Source of the DNA: Caldilineaceae bacterium
GTDB taxonomy: Bacteria; Chloroflexota; Anaerolineae; Caldilineales; Caldilineaceae
Length of the DNA stretch: 64,000 nucleotides
NCBI GenBank assembly: GCA_019637685.1
Contig: JAHBVF010000023.1
Span: 1 to 64,000, forward strand
Direction of reading: 5' to 3'
The first letter of the stretch is position 1; each line of letters starts with the position of its first letter. This document shows, one piece after another, positions 1 through 8,414 of the stretch. The translations under genes were made by a program, and so were the position numbers. Below the pieces are notes generated by a model that saw nothing but the letters and a program-made list of their open reading frames with translations, ran no database searches and was not told the origin of the DNA.

Positions 1-24
1 AGTCTATGAGCGAGTGCCAGAAGT

Positions 25-198
25 TTAGCCGTCGCCGGTTGAGTAGCCGCCAGAGGCAACTCGCTGCCTTCCCATCTGATTGTGGCGGCGTATCGAAACT
101 AAGACGGCGGGTCTACGGCGCAAGCTGCTTCTACCGGGTCCACCCGCTTGGTTTCGATACGGCGGTAAACTGCCCCCGCCTACTCAACCGGCGCTAGT
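25..198. repeat. REP-like double palindrome, copy 1
   Basis: This is the first of five related elements. The outer ends are inverted copies of GCCGGTTGAGTAG, and an inner pair of inverted copies reads GTATCGAAAC / GTTTCGATAC. Each half is itself an imperfect hairpin: GTAGCCGCC pairs with GGCGGCGTA. A GTAG tetranucleotide next to a GC-rich stem resembles REP sequences, and two inverted REPs resemble a BIME. Its right end supplies the last codons and the stop of the hsdM reading frame. Confidence 0.8.
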
Positions 199-1652
199 CT
201 GGTCACACGGTCCGCCGTCCGTTCCAACGCGCTCGCCAGTTCGTCGCGCAGAGCATTGCGCTGGGCATCAATGGTGGCCAGGCGTTGGCGATAGGCGGCC
301 AGCAGCTTGACCGGGTCGCCGTGGCTGGGGTCTTCTGTGTTGGGGTTTTTGATGTCCAGATTGTAGTTGCGGGCGCGGATGTCGTCGATGGAGACCCGCC
401 AGGCCTGCTCGCTCTCCTGGCGGTCGTGCCACCACGCCTTCTCCGGCCCAAACTCCTCGATGGCGATGGGCCGGGTCTTGCTATACTGCTTGCGGTCGCC
501 GGGCATGGGGTGTTCGTAATACCAGATTTCCGTCGTCGGCTCGCCTTTGGTCAGAAAGAGCAGATTGGTGTTGATGCCTGTATAGGGGGCAAAGACGCCG
601 TTGGGCAAGCGCACAATCGTATGCAGATTACAGCGTTCCAGCAGCCGCTCTTTGATGCGGGTCTTTACCCCTTCGCCAAAGAGCGAGCCGTCGGGCAGCA
701 CCAGCGCGGCCCGCCCGCCCTCCTTCAGCAGTTGCATCAGCAGGACGAGGAAGAGGTCCGCGGTCTCTTTGGTCTGGAAATCCGCGGGGAAATTGCTCTC
801 CACCCCCGGCTCTTCCGTGCCGCCAAAGGGGGGATTGGTCAGAATCACATCCACCCGCTGCCGGTCGCTGATGCTGCGGTAGGGGGTGCGGGTCAGTGCG
901 TTGTCGTGGGCAATCGCCGGCACTTCCACCCCGTGCAGAATGAGATTTGTCATCGCCAGCAGATGGGGCAGGGGCTTCTTCTCCACGCCCCGGATCGAGC
1001 GCTGCAACTGCTCTCGCTCCGCCACCGTCGTGGCCTCTCCCCGCAGATTCTCCAGGGCGCAGACCAGAAAGCCGCCCGTTCCGCAGGCCGGGTCCAGCAC
1101 CACATCCCCCAGCTTCAGCCCCACCATATCCGCCATAAATTGGGTCACGGCCCTGGGCGTGTAATACTCCCCCGCGTTGCCCGCGCTCTGCAAATCCCGC
1201 AGAATCTTCTCGTAAATATCGTTGAAGAGGTGGCGCTGCTGGCTGCTGTGGAAGTCGATCTGATTGATGCGGTTGATCACCTGGCGCATAAGCGTGCCCG
1301 ACTTCATATAATTGTAGGAGTCGGTGAAGACCTCCCGCACAATCCCGCCCCTCGGGTCGCTGCCCGGTCCGCTGGGCAGATCCTTCAGTTCCGGGAAGAG
1401 CCGGTTGTTCACAAAGTCGAGCAGATCGTCCCCGGTCAGCCCCTCGTCGTCCGCGGCCCACTCCCGCCAGCGCAGCCCCGTGGGGATGGGCGAACGATAG
1501 CCCGCCTCCCACTCGTACTCCTCCTCTTTGGCGTCGAAGATACGTAGAAAGAGCAGCCACACCAGTTGGGAGATGCGCTGGGCGTCGCCGTCCACCCCCG
1601 CGTCCTGGCGCATAACGTCCTGGATGGATTTGATAGTTGTGGAGATGGACAT
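180..1652 (-). CDS. hsdM: Type I restriction-modification system DNA methyltransferase subunit HsdM
   Basis: N6-adenine methyltransferase (modification) subunit of a type I restriction-modification complex, 490 residues. It has an N-terminal HsdM_N helical region (about 5-130), a GEYYTPR motif at 161-167, the S-adenosylmethionine motif DPACGTGG at 187-194 and the catalytic motif NPPF at 273-276. I chose the ATG at 1652 because AGGAAAA lies just upstream and the protein begins MSISTTIKSIQDV as the family does. The longer frame from 1751 only adds 33 residues translated from a repeat. The C-terminal residues APVE and the stop codon come from repeat copy 1, so the native end may have been replaced. 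It sits downstream of hsdR and a GIY-YIG gene on the same strand. No hsdS is visible and it may lie left of the window. Confidence 0.93.
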   Translation of the reverse strand: MSISTTIKSIQDVMRQDAGVDGDAQRISQLVWLLFLRIFDAKEEEYEWEAGYRSPIPTGLRWREWAADDEGLTGDDLLDFVNNRLFPELKDLPSGPGSDPRGGIVREVFTDSYNYMKSGTLMRQVINRINQIDFHSSQQRHLFNDIYEKILRDLQSAGNAGEYYTPRAVTQFMADMVGLKLGDVVLDPACGTGGFLVCALENLRGEATTVAEREQLQRSIRGVEKKPLPHLLAMTNLILHGVEVPAIAHDNALTRTPYRSISDRQRVDVILTNPPFGGTEEPGVESNFPADFQTKETADLFLVLLMQLLKEGGRAALVLPDGSLFGEGVKTRIKERLLERCNLHTIVRLPNGVFAPYTGINTNLLFLTKGEPTTEIWYYEHPMPGDRKQYSKTRPIAIEEFGPEKAWWHDRQESEQAWRVSIDDIRARNYNLDIKNPNTEDPSHGDPVKLLAAYRQRLATIDAQRNALRDELASALERTADRVTRLAPVE

Positions 1653-1676
1653 GAATTTTCCTATACGAGTGATTGA

Positions 1677-1710
1677 AGAAGTTCGACCTTTTCCGAAAAG
1701 TCGAACTTCT
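1677..1710. repeat. Hairpin repeat AGAAGTTCGACTTTT, copy A
   Basis: Inverted repeat with arms AGAAGTTCGACYTTTC and GAAAAGTCGAACTTCT and almost no loop, lying between the hsdM start and repeat copy 2. A near-identical hairpin occurs at 12651-12683, and a single arm (TTCGACTTCT) precedes repeat copy 3 at about 1929. It could sit in the 5' leader of hsdM, but no function is evident. Confidence 0.75.
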
Positions 1711-1713
1711 GGT

Positions 1714-1911
1714 AGTTCAGCCGTCGCCGGTTGAGTAGCCGCCAGAGACAACTCCCGGCCTTCCCCTTGGCTACGGCGGCGTATCGCTTGTACTGAGCAT
1801 GTCGAAGTGAAACTAAGACGGCGGGTCGACGTGTAAATTTGTCGTGTCCGTATAACCGCTTAGTTTCGATACTGCTGGAAAAAGCCCCCGCCTACTCAAC
1901 CGGCGCTGATC
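1714..1911. repeat. REP-like double palindrome, copy 2, with nested insert
   Basis: Same architecture as the copy at 25-198, but the inner motif GTATCGAAAC is interrupted by about 22 bp at 1787-1808 (CTTGTACTGAGC ATGTCGAAGT), which itself resembles a different dispersed palindromic repeat. The element is therefore a nested insertion and is longer than its siblings. Confidence 0.75.
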
Positions 1912-1942
1912 TACAATCGGCAGGGAAATTCGACTTCTGGTA

Positions 1943-2118
1943 GTTTAGCCGTCGCCGGTTGAGTAGCCGCCAGAGACAACTCCCGGCCTTCCCCTTGGCT
2001 ACGGCGGCGTATCGAAACTAAGACGGCGGGTCGACGGCGGAAGCTACTCCTATCGAGTCTACCCGCTTGGTTTCGATACGGCTGGAAACATCCCCAGCCT
2101 ACTCAACCGGCGCTGATC
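1943..2118. repeat. REP-like double palindrome, copy 3
   Basis: Outer ends GTCGCCGGTTGAGTAG and CTACTCAACCGGCGCTG, inner GTATCGAAAC / GTTTCGATAC. Its right end overlaps the 3' end of the GIY-YIG gene and provides that gene's last residues (APVE) and its stop. Confidence 0.8.
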
Positions 2119-2422
2119 TAATTTCGTCATCTGTACTCTTCTTGAGAAATATCTTGCGAGATAGAGCAGGCAGTACATCGTAATCGCCCCGGATCAACGC
2201 CTCCCGCTTGTCCCGTCGCCAGCCTTGCACCTGTTTTTCAGCGGTATAGGCATCCTCTATCTTGACAAATTCGGTGGCAAAGACCAGTTTCACCGGGCGA
2301 CGACGAGCCGTATAGTCCGCACCGTCGCCCTGGTTGTGCTGCCTCACGCGCCGTTCGATGTCCGTCGTAGAGCCGACGTAATATGAGCCGTCTTTGCATT
2401 CGAGAATGTACATCCAGGCCAT
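2099..2422 (-). CDS. GIY-YIG nuclease domain protein
   Basis: Small single-domain GIY-YIG endonuclease-fold protein of 107 residues (UPF0213/YhbQ-like group). The two signature tripeptides are YIL at 5-7 and YVG at 15-17. An Arg-rich helix (ERRVRQH, 23-29) follows, and the probable metal-binding Glu lies in AEKQVQGW at 61-68. The frame is open to 2578, but the extra N-terminus is translated repeat DNA, so I use the ATG at 2422 (Met-4, at 2413, is an alternative); the ribosome-binding site is weak. The gene lies between hsdR and hsdM on the same strand and is bracketed by repeat copies 3 and 4. Copy 3 encodes its last residues. Its target is unknown. It may be linked to the flanking repeats rather than to restriction, which is inference. 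Confidence 0.85.
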   Translation of the reverse strand: MAWMYILECKDGSYYVGSTTDIERRVRQHNQGDGADYTARRRPVKLVFATEFVKIEDAYTAEKQVQGWRRDKREALIRGDYDVLPALSRKIFLKKSTDDEIRSAPVE

Positions 2423-2465
2423 ATCGAGTTTTTTCACCCCTACCCAGCTCAGTGAGCGACAGAGT

Positions 2466-2644
2466 AGTTCAGCCGTCGCCGGTTGAGTAGCCGCCAGAGA
2501 CAACTCACGGCCTTCCCTTTTGGCTACGGCGGCGTATCGAAACCAAGACGGCGGGTCAACGGCGGAAGCTACTTCCATCGGGCTACCCGCTTGGTTTCGA
2601 TACGCCCTCGGCAGACTCCGGGCTACTCAACCGGCGCTGGTCTG
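2466..2644. repeat. REP-like double palindrome, copy 4
   Basis: Outer ends GTCGCCGGTTGAGTAG and CTACTCAACCGGCGCTG, inner GTATCGAAAC / GTTTCGATAC. It lies between the 3' end of hsdR (stop at 2650) and the GIY-YIG gene, in the same orientation as copies 1-3. Confidence 0.8.
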
Positions 2645-2649
2645 GATTC

Positions 2650-4998
2650 CTACGCCGCCCGATAAATCTCTTCTTCCAATTCCCGCACCGCGGCCATCAG
2701 CCCTTGCGCGCCGCCAAAGGCCCGGGCAATCTCCACCGGCGTGCCCAGTTGGTCGAAGGGGGGGAGTTGCAGAAGGGTGCGCAGGCTGCCGCCGTCCAGC
2801 GCGCTTTCCATTGACTCGATGCCCCGGGCCGCGTACTTTTCCAGCAGCCCTTCCAATACCTGCCGGGCTGTGCCGCTGTATTTGCCAAAATAGTTGCGCT
2901 TCACCACATTCTGCGCCCGTTCGCTGCGGGTCAGCGGCGGCTGGTCGTAGGCCAGGTGACAGATGAGATCGAAGGGGTCCAGCGCCACGCCGGACGCCTC
3001 CATCAGTTCATCCAGCAGCACCCCCTGCTCCAACAGTTCGGCCAGAATCGCCTCCTTGCGCTCGGCCTCGTTCCAGCGGCGCAGGAACTTGTCCAGGGAG
3101 CCATAGGCTTGCAGCAGATTGTGGCGGCTGAAGACCTCAAAGGATTCTGTGACCAGCCGCCCATCCCCGGCCCGGTACTGCACCCGCTCCCGCAGGACTT
3201 CCACCGGCTGGCCGTCCACGTAATATTTGCGGATGGGCTGGGGATCTTCGTCCCAGCCGGGGGGCAGCTCGCCGTCACCGCCCGCGGCATATCCGCCATT
3301 TGTTTCCTTCGTCGTCGGTAGCGGGTGGTCCCCGTCCACTTCAATTATCTGCACTGGCTCGCCGTCGAAGTCCGGATCTTCAAAGAGCCGGGTGGCGTCC
3401 CGGAAGTCCAGAATCGTGAAGAAGCGCTTGCCGAAATCCTCGCGCAGGCGTGTGCCCCGCCCGATAATCTGCTTGAATTCGGTCATGGAATTGATAATCG
3501 TATCCAGCACAATCAGATGGCAGGTCTGGGCGTCCACACCGGTCGTCATCAGTTTGGAGGTGGTGGCAATCACCGGATAGCGCTCCTCCGGGTGGATGAA
3601 ATTGTCCAGTTCCCGCTTGCCTTCCGGGCTGTCCCCGGTGATACGCATCACATATTTGTGGCTTTCCGCCACCAGCGCCGGGTTGGCGTTGACCAGGGCC
3701 ATACGCATCCCTTCCGCGTGTTCGATGTCCACGCAGAAGACAATCGTCTTGTGATAGGGGCTGGTCTGGGCCAGGTATTCGGTGATGCGCCGGGCCACGG
3801 CTACTGTGCGTTCGTCGATGACAAGTGTGCGGTCGAAGTCCGAGACCCCAAAGGCCACATCGGGCAGCGCCTGGCCGTAGCGGTCCAGCGCGCCGCTCTC
3901 CGGGGTGTAGCCCGTGGCGTCGATGTCCAGGCGCACCCGCATCACTTTGTAGGGGGCCAAAAAGCCGTCTTCGATGCCCTGCTTCAGGGAATAAGTGTAG
4001 AGGGGTTCGCCGAAATAGTCGATGTTGGAGACGTCTTTTGTCTCTTTGGGCGTGGCGGTCAGGCCGATCTGGGCCGCCGCTCCAAAATACTCCAGAATGC
4101 GCCGCCAGGCCGAGTCCGCGGCCGCGCTGCCCCGATGACACTCGTCCACCACAATCAGATCGAAGAAGTCGGGCGAGAAGTGTTTGTAGATATTCTGCTC
4201 CTCTTCCGTCCCCGACAGCCCCTGATAGAGGGCCATATAGACTTCGTAGGATTTGTCCACTTCCCGGTGGGTGACTTTGGTCATCACCTCCTGAAAATGG
4301 CGAAAGTCGTTGGTCATCGTCTGGTCGATCAGAATGTTACGGTCGGCCAGATAGAGAATGCGCTTCTTCTGCCCCGCCTTCCACAGCCGATGCACAATCT
4401 GAAAGGCGGTGAAAGTTTTGCCCGTGCCCGTCGCCATCACCAGTAGAATGCGCTTCTGGCCCCGGGCAATCGCCTCAATCGTGCGATTGATGGCGACTTC
4501 CTGATAGTAGCGGGGCTGGCGGCCCTCCCGCTCGTAGTGATAGTCGCTCAACACCGCTACCTCTTCTGTCGGTGTATACTTCTTCCAGCGCTGATAGCGT
4601 TGCCAGAGTTCAGCCGGGGTGGGGAAATCGCTCAGGGCCAGATGTCGTTCCACTGGCCCGGTCGTGGCTGTGCGGTCGTGCTCCACAAAGCCCTGGCCGT
4701 TGCTGCTGTAGACAAAAGGGATGTCCAGGGCCTCGGCGTATGCCAGCGCCTGCTGCATCCCCGCACCCACCCCCAGCGTATTCTTCTTCGCCTCCACAAT
4801 CGCCAGGGGCAGGTTCGTCTGATGATAGAGCAGAAAATCCGCGTACTTGCGCTGGCCGCGCATGGACATCTGGCCGCGCACAATCATCCGCCCATCGGTG
4901 AAGTAGACTTCCTCGCGGATTTGTCTGTCTTCCCAGCGCGCCGCCACAATGGCCGGGCGGATGTGCCGGGAGCGGACTTCGGTTTCGGATAGTTCCAT
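2650..4998 (-). CDS. hsdR: Type I restriction endonuclease subunit R (HsdR)
   Basis: ATP-dependent translocase and nuclease subunit of the type I restriction complex, 782 residues. The N-terminal nuclease domain carries a PD-(D/E)xK pattern: Asp-54 in ADFLLY, and Glu-69/Lys-71 in VEAKK. Helicase motor motifs are Walker A MATGTGKT (188-195) and DECH (285-288), followed by a second RecA lobe containing GRGTRLREDF. The C-terminal part resembles the EcoEI-type R domain. The ATG at 4998 is preceded by GGAGG nine bases upstream; the frame extends seven codons further without such a signal. A good promoter lies at 5046-5074. It is the first gene of the hsdR - GIY-YIG - hsdM series. Confidence 0.93.
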   Translation of the reverse strand: MELSETEVRSRHIRPAIVAARWEDRQIREEVYFTDGRMIVRGQMSMRGQRKYADFLLYHQTNLPLAIVEAKKNTLGVGAGMQQALAYAEALDIPFVYSSNGQGFVEHDRTATTGPVERHLALSDFPTPAELWQRYQRWKKYTPTEEVAVLSDYHYEREGRQPRYYQEVAINRTIEAIARGQKRILLVMATGTGKTFTAFQIVHRLWKAGQKKRILYLADRNILIDQTMTNDFRHFQEVMTKVTHREVDKSYEVYMALYQGLSGTEEEQNIYKHFSPDFFDLIVVDECHRGSAAADSAWRRILEYFGAAAQIGLTATPKETKDVSNIDYFGEPLYTYSLKQGIEDGFLAPYKVMRVRLDIDATGYTPESGALDRYGQALPDVAFGVSDFDRTLVIDERTVAVARRITEYLAQTSPYHKTIVFCVDIEHAEGMRMALVNANPALVAESHKYVMRITGDSPEGKRELDNFIHPEERYPVIATTSKLMTTGVDAQTCHLIVLDTIINSMTEFKQIIGRGTRLREDFGKRFFTILDFRDATRLFEDPDFDGEPVQIIEVDGDHPLPTTKETNGGYAAGGDGELPPGWDEDPQPIRKYYVDGQPVEVLRERVQYRAGDGRLVTESFEVFSRHNLLQAYGSLDKFLRRWNEAERKEAILAELLEQGVLLDELMEASGVALDPFDLICHLAYDQPPLTRSERAQNVVKRNYFGKYSGTARQVLEGLLEKYAARGIESMESALDGGSLRTLLQLPPFDQLGTPVEIARAFGGAQGLMAAVRELEEEIYRAA

Positions 4999-5045
4999 GT
5001 GGGGTGGCCTCCGCTGCAAAAGGAATTACAGTTTATCCCGGCGTA

Positions 5046-5074
5046 AGTCTAGCATAGAGCATAGTGCTTGACAA
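5046..5074 (-). promoter_or_regulatory. Predicted sigma-70-type promoter of hsdR
   Basis: On the minus strand TTGTCA (5074-5069) and TAGACT (5051-5046) are separated by exactly 17 bases, about 50 bases upstream of the hsdR start codon. This is a sequence match only. Confidence 0.55.
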
Positions 5075-5140
5075 TCTGTTGGTCTGGCGTCTGGCGTACC
5101 CAACTTCCCGTCCCTTGTAAGGTAATGCGTGTAGGAAGCA

Positions 5141-5330
5141 GGCGCGACGGGGCTGGTTGTCAGGTCTACGGGGTAGGGGAGCAGGGGCTATGGGGTTGGT
5201 TGTCAGGTCGGATAGGCTCGTCATCTGGCCGATGTGACAGATCATGGGGGATGAAAGGGTTGGTTGTCAGGTTGATGGGCCTGGTCATGGGCGCGACGGG
5301 GTTGGTCTTCAGGTTGATAGGTTGAGATGC
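5141..5330. repeat. Degenerate tandem repeat with GGTTGTCAGGT core
   Basis: The core GGTTGTCAGGT occurs at 5155, 5198 and 5262, and as GGTCTTCAGGT at 5304. Spacings alternate at about 43, 64 and 42 bases, so the higher-order unit is about 107 bases. GGCGCGACGGGG also recurs at 5141 and about 5290. Confidence 0.6.
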
Positions 5331-5729
5331 AGGGGCGATGGCATTGGCCGTAAACTTATTGCACAGGGAAGGCAGCAAAATTTGATTGGTGGCACATTCA
5401 TCATCCGGTCGATCGGTCTGTGCAGCGGATGCCAGGCGTGGGTCCAGCGTGTCAGCTTCCACAGGGACAGCGGACGACTGGGGAATACGACGACTGGGGA
5501 ATCCATTGGCGACGGGCACAATCGATTGCCTCCGGCTATGCGCGTTGGTCGTTCCCGGCGGTGAGAGCGGTGAGGCCGTTGGTTGCCGGGAACGACACTG
5601 CGCTGTATAGTGTGAAACAAGCGTGAAACACCCGAAGCTGGATGCGTCGATCCATCTACGGGCGCTTGCCCCTCAACTCTGGGGGTGATATAGTGTCCCT
5701 ACCAAATCCTATCTCCTTTCTCTCTGCCT

Positions 5730-8366
5730 ATGACCACCAGCGCCGCCGATTCCAATCCCATCCGCCGTCTGGCCCGCAGCCAGTCCCCTTTGACAATTGG
5801 GGTGGAGATTCTCTTTGCCCTGCTGATTCTGGCTGCCTTCTGGTATTCCCGCAATCCGGCGTTTTTTGCGCGGATAGAGCCTTCCGACTCGCCCCCGGAA
5901 TTGCTGATGGCGGAATCGCCCCCGGCTGATCTGCCAGAACAATCCCTGGCCCGACTGGTGAGCTTTGACCCGTCTGACACAGCGTGCCGACAATTGATTG
6001 CCAACAGCAGCTTCGAGTATCCCGGCGATTGGCACTTGCCCCTGGCCCCGCGCGCGCCCGTCTACACGGATCAGCAGGCCAGCGAAGGCCAACGAAGCCT
6101 TTTTCTGGGTATTGGACCCACCGATCAGCTTGTCTACAGCGATAGCCGGGCTTCCCAGATCGTTGATTTGCCTGCCACCGCCCACTCTCTGGTCTTGATG
6201 GCCGATGTGTGGCGCACAGCCACCCCCGACAGCCGCAGTCGGCAGTCACTCTTTGTGCGCGTGGGGGCGGACACCCACACCCTTTTTGACGATTCCGTTG
6301 CGCGGCCCGGTTGGCAAACAGTTGTCTATGACCTGACCCTTTTGGCGGGAAACCGGGCGGAGCTGATCTTCGCTGTGCTCAACAGCGGGGGACCGGGCCG
6401 AGCCGCAATGGCCGTGGACAATGTGCGGCTTTTTGCCTGCCAGCAACCGTCCGAGGCGTATGGGGAATCTTTGGAATCTGTGGCGGATGGCAGCCGCGCC
6501 ATACGGGGGCCGTTTTCGCTCTTGCTCCCCCTGATTTCTCTTGCGCGTGAGGGGGAACAACCAGCACCCATTGCCAACCCCACTTCAGTCCCTACCGTAA
6601 CCCGCACCCCTTCTCTTCCCAGCCCCTGCAGCGAACTGGCCGAAAACGGTGGCTTTGAATCCAACAGCGGCTGGACGATTCCCAACACCCCCCGGCCTGG
6701 GCGTTTCAGCAGCGAGTCGGTCTTGGCTGGAGAACGCAGCCTGGCCCTGGGCATTCTGCCGGGGCAGGCCAATGTCTACAGCGATAGCACGGCCTATCAG
6801 TGGATCACCCTGCCCGCGGGCGCTGCCAAAATTACCCTGCGCGCCTGGCTGTGGCAGGCAGGGGGGGGCGGCAGGGACTTCCACTATCTGTGGGTGGCGG
6901 CCGCGGGCAAGACGACCCGAATTGTCCAGGGATTGCAGGACAATCAGCGCTGGCAGGAGATAACTTTCGACCTGACGCCCTTTGCAGGCAAGCGGCTCTT
7001 TCTGCTGCTGGGAACCTATAACGACGGTCTGGGCGGAAGGGCGTCTATGTTTGTCGATGAGGTCTCTGTGCAGGTGTGTGACGGGGCAGCAATGCCTGTG
7101 CCTGACGCACCAGCACCGGTCATGCCCAGCCCGACACCCGTGCCCAGCCTTAGCCTGACACCCAGCCCAACGCCAACGTCCAGCCCAACGTCCAGCCCGA
7201 CATCCAGCCCAACACCGACGCTGGCTCCCCAGCCTGTTCCCACCTCCCCCTACGCGCCCTCGGCCTCCATGGGCAGCCCGGATTTTGGAGCCAATGCCTT
7301 TCTCTGGTGGCGGCAGGAGATTGGGCATCGGGATTTGCAGTTGATGACCCAGGCTGGTTTCCATTGGGTACGCCAAAGTTTGGCCTGGGAGGACATCCAG
7401 CCCACCCAGGATGGGTTTGTGTGGGCGCGGGCAGATCGGGTGGTGGCGCAGGTCAATGCCAGCGGCCTCTCTCTCTTGGCCCGGCTGGGGATGGACCCGG
7501 ACGCGGCCGGATTTTGGGCGGGGTCGCCGCCCGCGTCCAACGCCAAATTTGTGGAATTTGTCGCGGCTCTGGCCCAGCGCTACAACTGCACCCCCCAGGC
7601 TGTGGGCTGTGTCCAGGCCTGGCAGGTGTGGAACGAACCAAATCTGGCGCGGGAGTGGGGGGGCAATCGGCCCGATCCGGCCGCGTATGTGGCCCTGCTC
7701 GGCCAGGTCTACAGGGCCATCAAAGCGGCCAACCCCAACGCGCTGGTCATCAGCGCGGGGATGGCCCCCACAGGCACGGACAACGCCATTGCCATGCCCG
7801 ACACCCGATTCTATGCCGAGATGTACCGGGCGATGGGGGGCAGCAGCGACGGCTACTTCGATCTGCTGGGCGTCCACGCCCCGGGTTTTGCCGCGCCGCC
7901 AGAGACCGATCCCGCCCAGGCCGCGGCCAACCCGGCCTATGGCGGCCAGCGCTTTTTCGCCTTCCGCCATGTGGAAGATATTCGCAAAATTATGGAAGCC
8001 AACGGCGACAGCGCCAAACGCGTGGCGATTCTGGAGTTTGGCTGGACCAGCGATCCCCTCAACCCGGACTACACCTGGCACGGCGCGGACGCGGGCATCG
8101 ATGAATTTGTCAAAGCTGACTATCTGCGTCGGGCCTACATCTATGCCGCGCAGAACTGGCAGCCCTGGATCGGGCTGATGAGCGCGCTGACAATGCCCAA
8201 TCTGGATTGGCTGAACGACGGGGATCCTTTTGACGAGGAACAATACTGGTGGGCGATTCTGGAGCCAAGCCGGATCGACGAACTGCGTCTGCGCCCGGCC
8301 TTTGTGGAGTTGTGTATCTATTTTCGTGGGTTGGAGGGAGAGCGGTGTCCCTACGACCCGAACTAA
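5730..8366 (+). CDS. Membrane-anchored glycoside hydrolase (clan A TIM barrel) with two carbohydrate-binding-like domains
   Basis: 878-residue surface enzyme. One N-terminal membrane segment (about 22-42) probably anchors it with the rest outside. Two similar beta-sandwich (CBM4/9-like) regions follow, at about 85-235 and 290-455. They share the NSSFE/NGGFES start, a YSDS motif and an [12 protein letters not shown] / [13 protein letters not shown] end, so they look like an internal duplication. A Pro-Thr-Ser linker (about 462-510) leads to a catalytic barrel from about 514. WNEPN at 634-638 gives the likely acid/base Glu-636 and ILEFGWT gives the likely nucleophile Glu-769, as in GH5/GH39-type enzymes. 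The substrate is not predictable. No clear ribosome-binding site precedes the ATG. A strong hairpin terminator follows. Confidence 0.85.
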   Translation: MTTSAADSNPIRRLARSQSPLTIGVEILFALLILAAFWYSRNPAFFARIEPSDSPPELLMAESPPADLPEQSLARLVSFDPSDTACRQLIANSSFEYPGDWHLPLAPRAPVYTDQQASEGQRSLFLGIGPTDQLVYSDSRASQIVDLPATAHSLVLMADVWRTATPDSRSRQSLFVRVGADTHTLFDDSVARPGWQTVVYDLTLLAGNRAELIFAVLNSGGPGRAAMAVDNVRLFACQQPSEAYGESLESVADGSRAIRGPFSLLLPLISLAREGEQPAPIANPTSVPTVTRTPSLPSPCSELAENGGFESNSGWTIPNTPRPGRFSSESVLAGERSLALGILPGQANVYSDSTAYQWITLPAGAAKITLRAWLWQAGGGGRDFHYLWVAAAGKTTRIVQGLQDNQRWQEITFDLTPFAGKRLFLLLGTYNDGLGGRASMFVDEVSVQVCDGAAMPVPDAPAPVMPSPTPVPSLSLTPSPTPTSSPTSSPTSSPTPTLAPQPVPTSPYAPSASMGSPDFGANAFLWWRQEIGHRDLQLMTQAGFHWVRQSLAWEDIQPTQDGFVWARADRVVAQVNASGLSLLARLGMDPDAAGFWAGSPPASNAKFVEFVAALAQRYNCTPQAVGCVQAWQVWNEPNLAREWGGNRPDPAAYVALLGQVYRAIKAANPNALVISAGMAPTGTDNAIAMPDTRFYAEMYRAMGGSSDGYFDLLGVHAPGFAAPPETDPAQAAANPAYGGQRFFAFRHVEDIRKIMEANGDSAKRVAILEFGWTSDPLNPDYTWHGADAGIDEFVKADYLRRAYIYAAQNWQPWIGLMSALTMPNLDWLNDGDPFDEEQYWWAILEPSRIDELRLRPAFVELCIYFRGLEGERCPYDPN

Positions 8367-8368
8367 AC

Positions 8369-8410
8369 AAAAAGACCTGCCAGGTTCCAGAAAACCTGGC
8401 AGGTCTTTTT
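8369..8410. terminator. Bidirectional terminator hairpin
   Basis: Perfect 18-bp stem (AAAAAGACCTGCCAGGTT and its complement) with a 6-base loop, giving a T-run on either strand. It sits between two convergent genes. A shorter relative with AAGACCTGCC lies at 40980-41017. Confidence 0.9.
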
Positions 8411-8414
8411 GTTG

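Larger units (their letters stand above)
5020..5729. other. Gene-free region between hsdR and the glycoside hydrolase gene
   Basis: About 700 bases with no convincing gene. The short frames here are Pro/Arg-rich and recognisable as no family. It holds the hsdR promoter and the degenerate repeat at 5141-5330. The rest (5340-5729) shows nothing I can name. Confidence 0.6.

Noticed and set aside
285..1547. Long antisense open frame over hsdM (420 codons)
   Set aside because: It mirrors hsdM codon bias, has no recognisable motif and lies fully opposite a confident gene.
25..2644. CRISPR array interpretation of the four repeats
   Set aside because: Units are about 175 bp with internal palindromes and irregular spacing, and genes lie between them; no short direct repeats with unique spacers.
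3325..4446. 373-codon antisense open frame over hsdR
   Set aside because: Shadow frame of the GC-rich hsdR gene; no family pattern or ribosome-binding site.
6585..8243. 552-codon minus-strand frame opposite the glycoside hydrolase
   Set aside because: Low-complexity Gly/Arg/Ala composition, typical of a reverse-complement shadow.
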